DNA of 7,520 bases, taken from the NCBI GenBank assembly GCA_021806865.1, contig JAKAPU010000135.1:1-7520 (forward strand). Direction: 5' to 3'. The notes below the pieces were generated by a model. That model was not told where the DNA came from. It saw nothing but the letters and a program-made list of their open reading frames with translations, and did no database searches. The DNA is from an archaeon. Lineage in GTDB: Archaea; Thermoproteota; Nitrososphaeria; Nitrososphaerales; CADDZS01. This document shows, piece by piece, positions 5,696 through 7,520 of this stretch (positions are counted from its first letter, which is position 1; each line of letters opens with the position of its first letter). A program made the position numbers and the translations under genes.

Positions 5696-7167
5696 TAGTC
5701 GCACTCCTTGTCGAGGAATCTCAGTGCGTAGTCCAAAGCATCTATTGCCCGGTCAATCTCTGCCTCGGTAACTGTCAAAGCGGGCCCAAGTCTGAGGCAG
5801 TTTGGAACAAACCCTCCCAGCAATACGCCTTTTTCCAAGGCTTTCTGCTGGACAACTGTGGTTGGCCAGTTCGATATATCGCCTGCTCCTGTCACGTCTC
5901 TGTCCTCTTTGACAAAAGGTTCCCTTGTCTTCTTACTCCGCACCACTTCGATACCCCAGAAAAGTCCCATCCCGCTAACCTGCCCTACACACTTGTGTCT
6001 TGGGGCGATCTCCCTCAATCGCTTCTCAAGGTATCTTCCCGACTTTTCTGCTCGCTTTGGAAGATCTTCATCGATCATGAAATGCAGGTTCGCTACAACA
6101 GCCGCCATTGATACTGGATGAGATGAGAAGGTGACAGCGTGCCACCAGCGATACTTGTCGAAAAAGCTCGCTATCTCTTTGCTCACTACTACGCCTGCTG
6201 CAGGCAGGTGAGAACTAATTATCCCCTTGGCAGTTGTTATTATGTCCGGAGTAATGCCGTAATGTTGGTAACAGAACCATTTCCCAGTTCTGCCGAATCC
6301 CGCCATTACTTCATCATCAATGAGAAGTATGCCGTACTTCTTGGTGAGGTCACGGAGTCCCTTCACCCACTCAACCGGAGAGACGACAAGAGATCCTCCA
6401 CAAACAAGTTCAGTAATCACAGCTGCTACATTTTCTGGTCCTAGACTCAATATCAAATGCTCAAGTTCGTTTAAGCATGCTACTTTCCCGTTGACTTGGC
6501 ATTGCTCTGGGCCGCCATATCCGTAAGGGCATCGGTAACAGAAAGGAGCAGGAGCAGGGAAATAGCCGTCTGTTGGAAAGCCTGGGACAGGTCGGTATTC
6601 CTTACCCTTTGGAGATGATAGAGACCCTCTCCAAAACCTCACACGTGAACAGGCTCCAGCACCCTGCGTCCAACCGTGGTAAGAGTACTCCCGCGTGATA
6701 ATGTATGGCCTGTTGGTGTAGAGTTTCGCTATCTGAAGAGCCTCTTCGTTTGCCTCGCTGCCCGACCCAACGAAATGGACTCTTCCCGCCCACTTGTCTG
6801 GACCCAGAATGTCCTTAACGATTAGTTTCGCAGCTTCCGACTTGTAAGGAGTTGTGAAGAACTCCCAAAGGTACCCGTAGTCTTCCAACGAACTCTTGAT
6901 AGCCTCGACAATCCTTGGATTTCGCTGCCCTGCGTTAACAGAAATGAGCCCAGAAAGGAAATCAAGTATCTTGTTTCCGTTTGCGTCTATGACGTACGAG
7001 CCTTCACATTTTGATATCGGAATTGGAGTCCACTCACTCAATGCCTTTTCTATGTGGAAGCAGTATTGCCTATCCCATTCGACTACTTTGTTCCAGTCGA
7101 CATTTCTTCTTTTGGTCTTGCTAGCTTCGTTCGTCCGTTCATGCTGGGATTCCTCTTGCTTCAGCAT
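5695..7167 (-). CDS. Class III PLP-dependent aminotransferase
   Basis: A 490-residue fold-type I aminotransferase. Visible motifs are GSGSEANEEA (134-143, phosphate cup), YHGW (163-166, ring stacking), D285-E286 in IDDEVMAGFGRTG (Asp to the pyridine nitrogen), the Schiff-base lysine K314 in TTAKGIISSHLP, and R459 in LRLGPALTV. A segment at 204-231 carries C210, C213, C223 and C231 (CX2CX9CX7C), a Cys-bearing loop found in a subset of this family. It likely moves a terminal amino group from an omega-amino acid, taurine or diamine to pyruvate or 2-oxoglutarate, leaving an aldehyde for the next gene. The Lys/Glu-rich N-terminus (1-24) is probably disordered. There is no strong ribosome site; a TATA-like box at 7201-7208 predicts a leader of about ten bases. 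It leads the catabolic cluster. Confidence 0.94.
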   Translation of the reverse strand: MLKQEESQHERTNEASKTKRRNVDWNKVVEWDRQYCFHIEKALSEWTPIPISKCEGSYVIDANGNKILDFLSGLISVNAGQRNPRIVEAIKSSLEDYGYLWEFFTTPYKSEAAKLIVKDILGPDKWAGRVHFVGSGSEANEEALQIAKLYTNRPYIITREYSYHGWTQGAGACSRVRFWRGSLSSPKGKEYRPVPGFPTDGYFPAPAPFCYRCPYGYGGPEQCQVNGKVACLNELEHLILSLGPENVAAVITELVCGGSLVVSPVEWVKGLRDLTKKYGILLIDDEVMAGFGRTGKWFCYQHYGITPDIITTAKGIISSHLPAAGVVVSKEIASFFDKYRWWHAVTFSSHPVSMAAVVANLHFMIDEDLPKRAEKSGRYLEKRLREIAPRHKCVGQVSGMGLFWGIEVVRSKKTREPFVKEDRDVTGAGDISNWPTTVVQQKALEKGVLLGGFVPNCLRLGPALTVTEAEIDRAIDALDYALRFLDKECD

Positions 7168-7198
7168 TCTTCTCTAATAGTATACAATGCACTAGAAC

Positions 7199-7209
7199 GA
7201 TATTTATTG
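7199..7209 (-). promoter_or_regulatory. TATA-like promoter element of the aminotransferase cluster
   Basis: The minus strand reads CAATAAATATC, in the 62-base gap before the aminotransferase. The AT core (7201-7208) is centred about 26 bases before position 7178, so transcription would start roughly ten bases ahead of the ATG at 7167. This suits an archaeal promoter with a very short leader and explains the missing ribosome site. A TATACT closer to the ATG looks like a bacterial -10 box but has no -35 partner. Confidence 0.5.
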
Positions 7210-7229
7210 ACCCACTTCACGATTGAGCG

Positions 7230-7520
7230 TCAGGAAACTGCGACTCGAGGAAGTTCGTATTGCGGAGCATCCTTGATCATGCTCTCAAGTGGCGACCAGT
7301 GTTCGTGAACTATCATCCATTTGCCCTTTTTCTTGGTAAGAACGGCTGAGACCCTCGATCTCCACGACCTTTTGTTCGAGCTGGTGCCAGGCTCATCGGC
7401 ATAGACATAGTTCAAGTAGAAAGTAGCAATAGCAAAGCTTCTAAAGCATCCTATCCTGAGATTACTGCACATGAATTGAAGTCTTCCTCTCGTAGACTCA
7501 ATCACATCAAAACAATGAGA
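7230..7520 (-). CDS. SnoaL/NTF2-like small protein, C-terminal part, cut by the right window edge
   Basis: The frame stays open from the TGA at 7230-7232 to the window edge, giving at least 96 codons. Codons upstream of the GTG at 7503-7505 read on without a stop, so that GTG is probably internal. The C-terminal motif AVLTKKKGKWMIVHEHWS, after alternating strands (FRSFAIATFYLNYVYAD), is typical of the last beta strands of SnoaL_3/DUF4440-like members of the NTF2 cone fold. These are small cytoplasmic proteins acting as isomerases, hydrolases or ligand binders, and most lack a known function. It ends 62 bases before the aminotransferase, which has its own promoter-like element, so a functional link is uncertain. 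Confidence 0.75.
   Translation of the reverse strand, partial: SHCFDVIESTRGRLQFMCSNLRIGCFRSFAIATFYLNYVYADEPGTSSNKRSWRSRVSAVLTKKKGKWMIVHEHWSPLESMIKDAPQYELPRVAVS

Noticed and set aside
7179..7186. TATACT close to the aminotransferase ATG as a bacterial -10 box
   Set aside because: No -35 hexamer lies 16-18 bases upstream, and the AT core at 7201-7208 fits an archaeal promoter better.

Overview
The window looks archaeal. The intact genes have archaeal-style starts: a TATA-like box about 25-30 bases ahead of a very short leader, or a GGAGGTG-type ribosome site inside a tight operon. I found no convincing bacterial -35/-10 pair. The phosphoesterase belongs to the Icc-related group that is common in archaea. 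Base composition is moderate, roughly mid-40s percent GC by eye. A mesophilic or moderately thermophilic Nitrososphaeria- or Thermoplasmata-like genome would fit, but this taxonomic placement is inference; no rRNA or other marker gene is present.

Every gene I can support lies on the minus strand, so the window reads from right to left. At the right edge is the C-terminal part of a small SnoaL/NTF2-like protein (7230-7520, cut by the window end). After a 62-base gap with a TATA-like box comes a tight cluster: a class III PLP-dependent aminotransferase (5695-7167), an NAD(P)-dependent aldehyde dehydrogenase (4175-5683) and an APC-superfamily amino acid/amine permease (2549-4168). The gaps within this cluster are 11 and 6 bases. 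An AbiEii/DUF1814-like nucleotidyltransferase-fold protein (1730-2527) follows 21 bases later, then an Icc-related metallophosphoesterase (683-1633) after 96 bases. At the left edge the first 27 codons of another gene run off the window (1-82).

The first three cluster genes form a readable pathway. The permease brings in an amino acid or amine, the aminotransferase turns its terminal amine into an aldehyde, and the dehydrogenase oxidises the aldehyde to a carboxylate. A beta-alanine, GABA, taurine, diamine or similar omega-amino compound is the likely substrate class; the exact one cannot be read from sequence. The nucleotidyltransferase and phosphoesterase have no obvious place in that pathway and may be passengers or a separate functional pair.

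The only long non-coding stretch is 83-682. I see no convincing gene or tRNA in it, but it is unusually rich in perfect or near-perfect inverted repeats. These include a hairpin plus T-run that reads as a terminator on the minus strand (370-401), and a 12-base palindrome between a TATA-like box and the start of the left-edge gene (93-104). This stretch is the part of the window least explained by known features.
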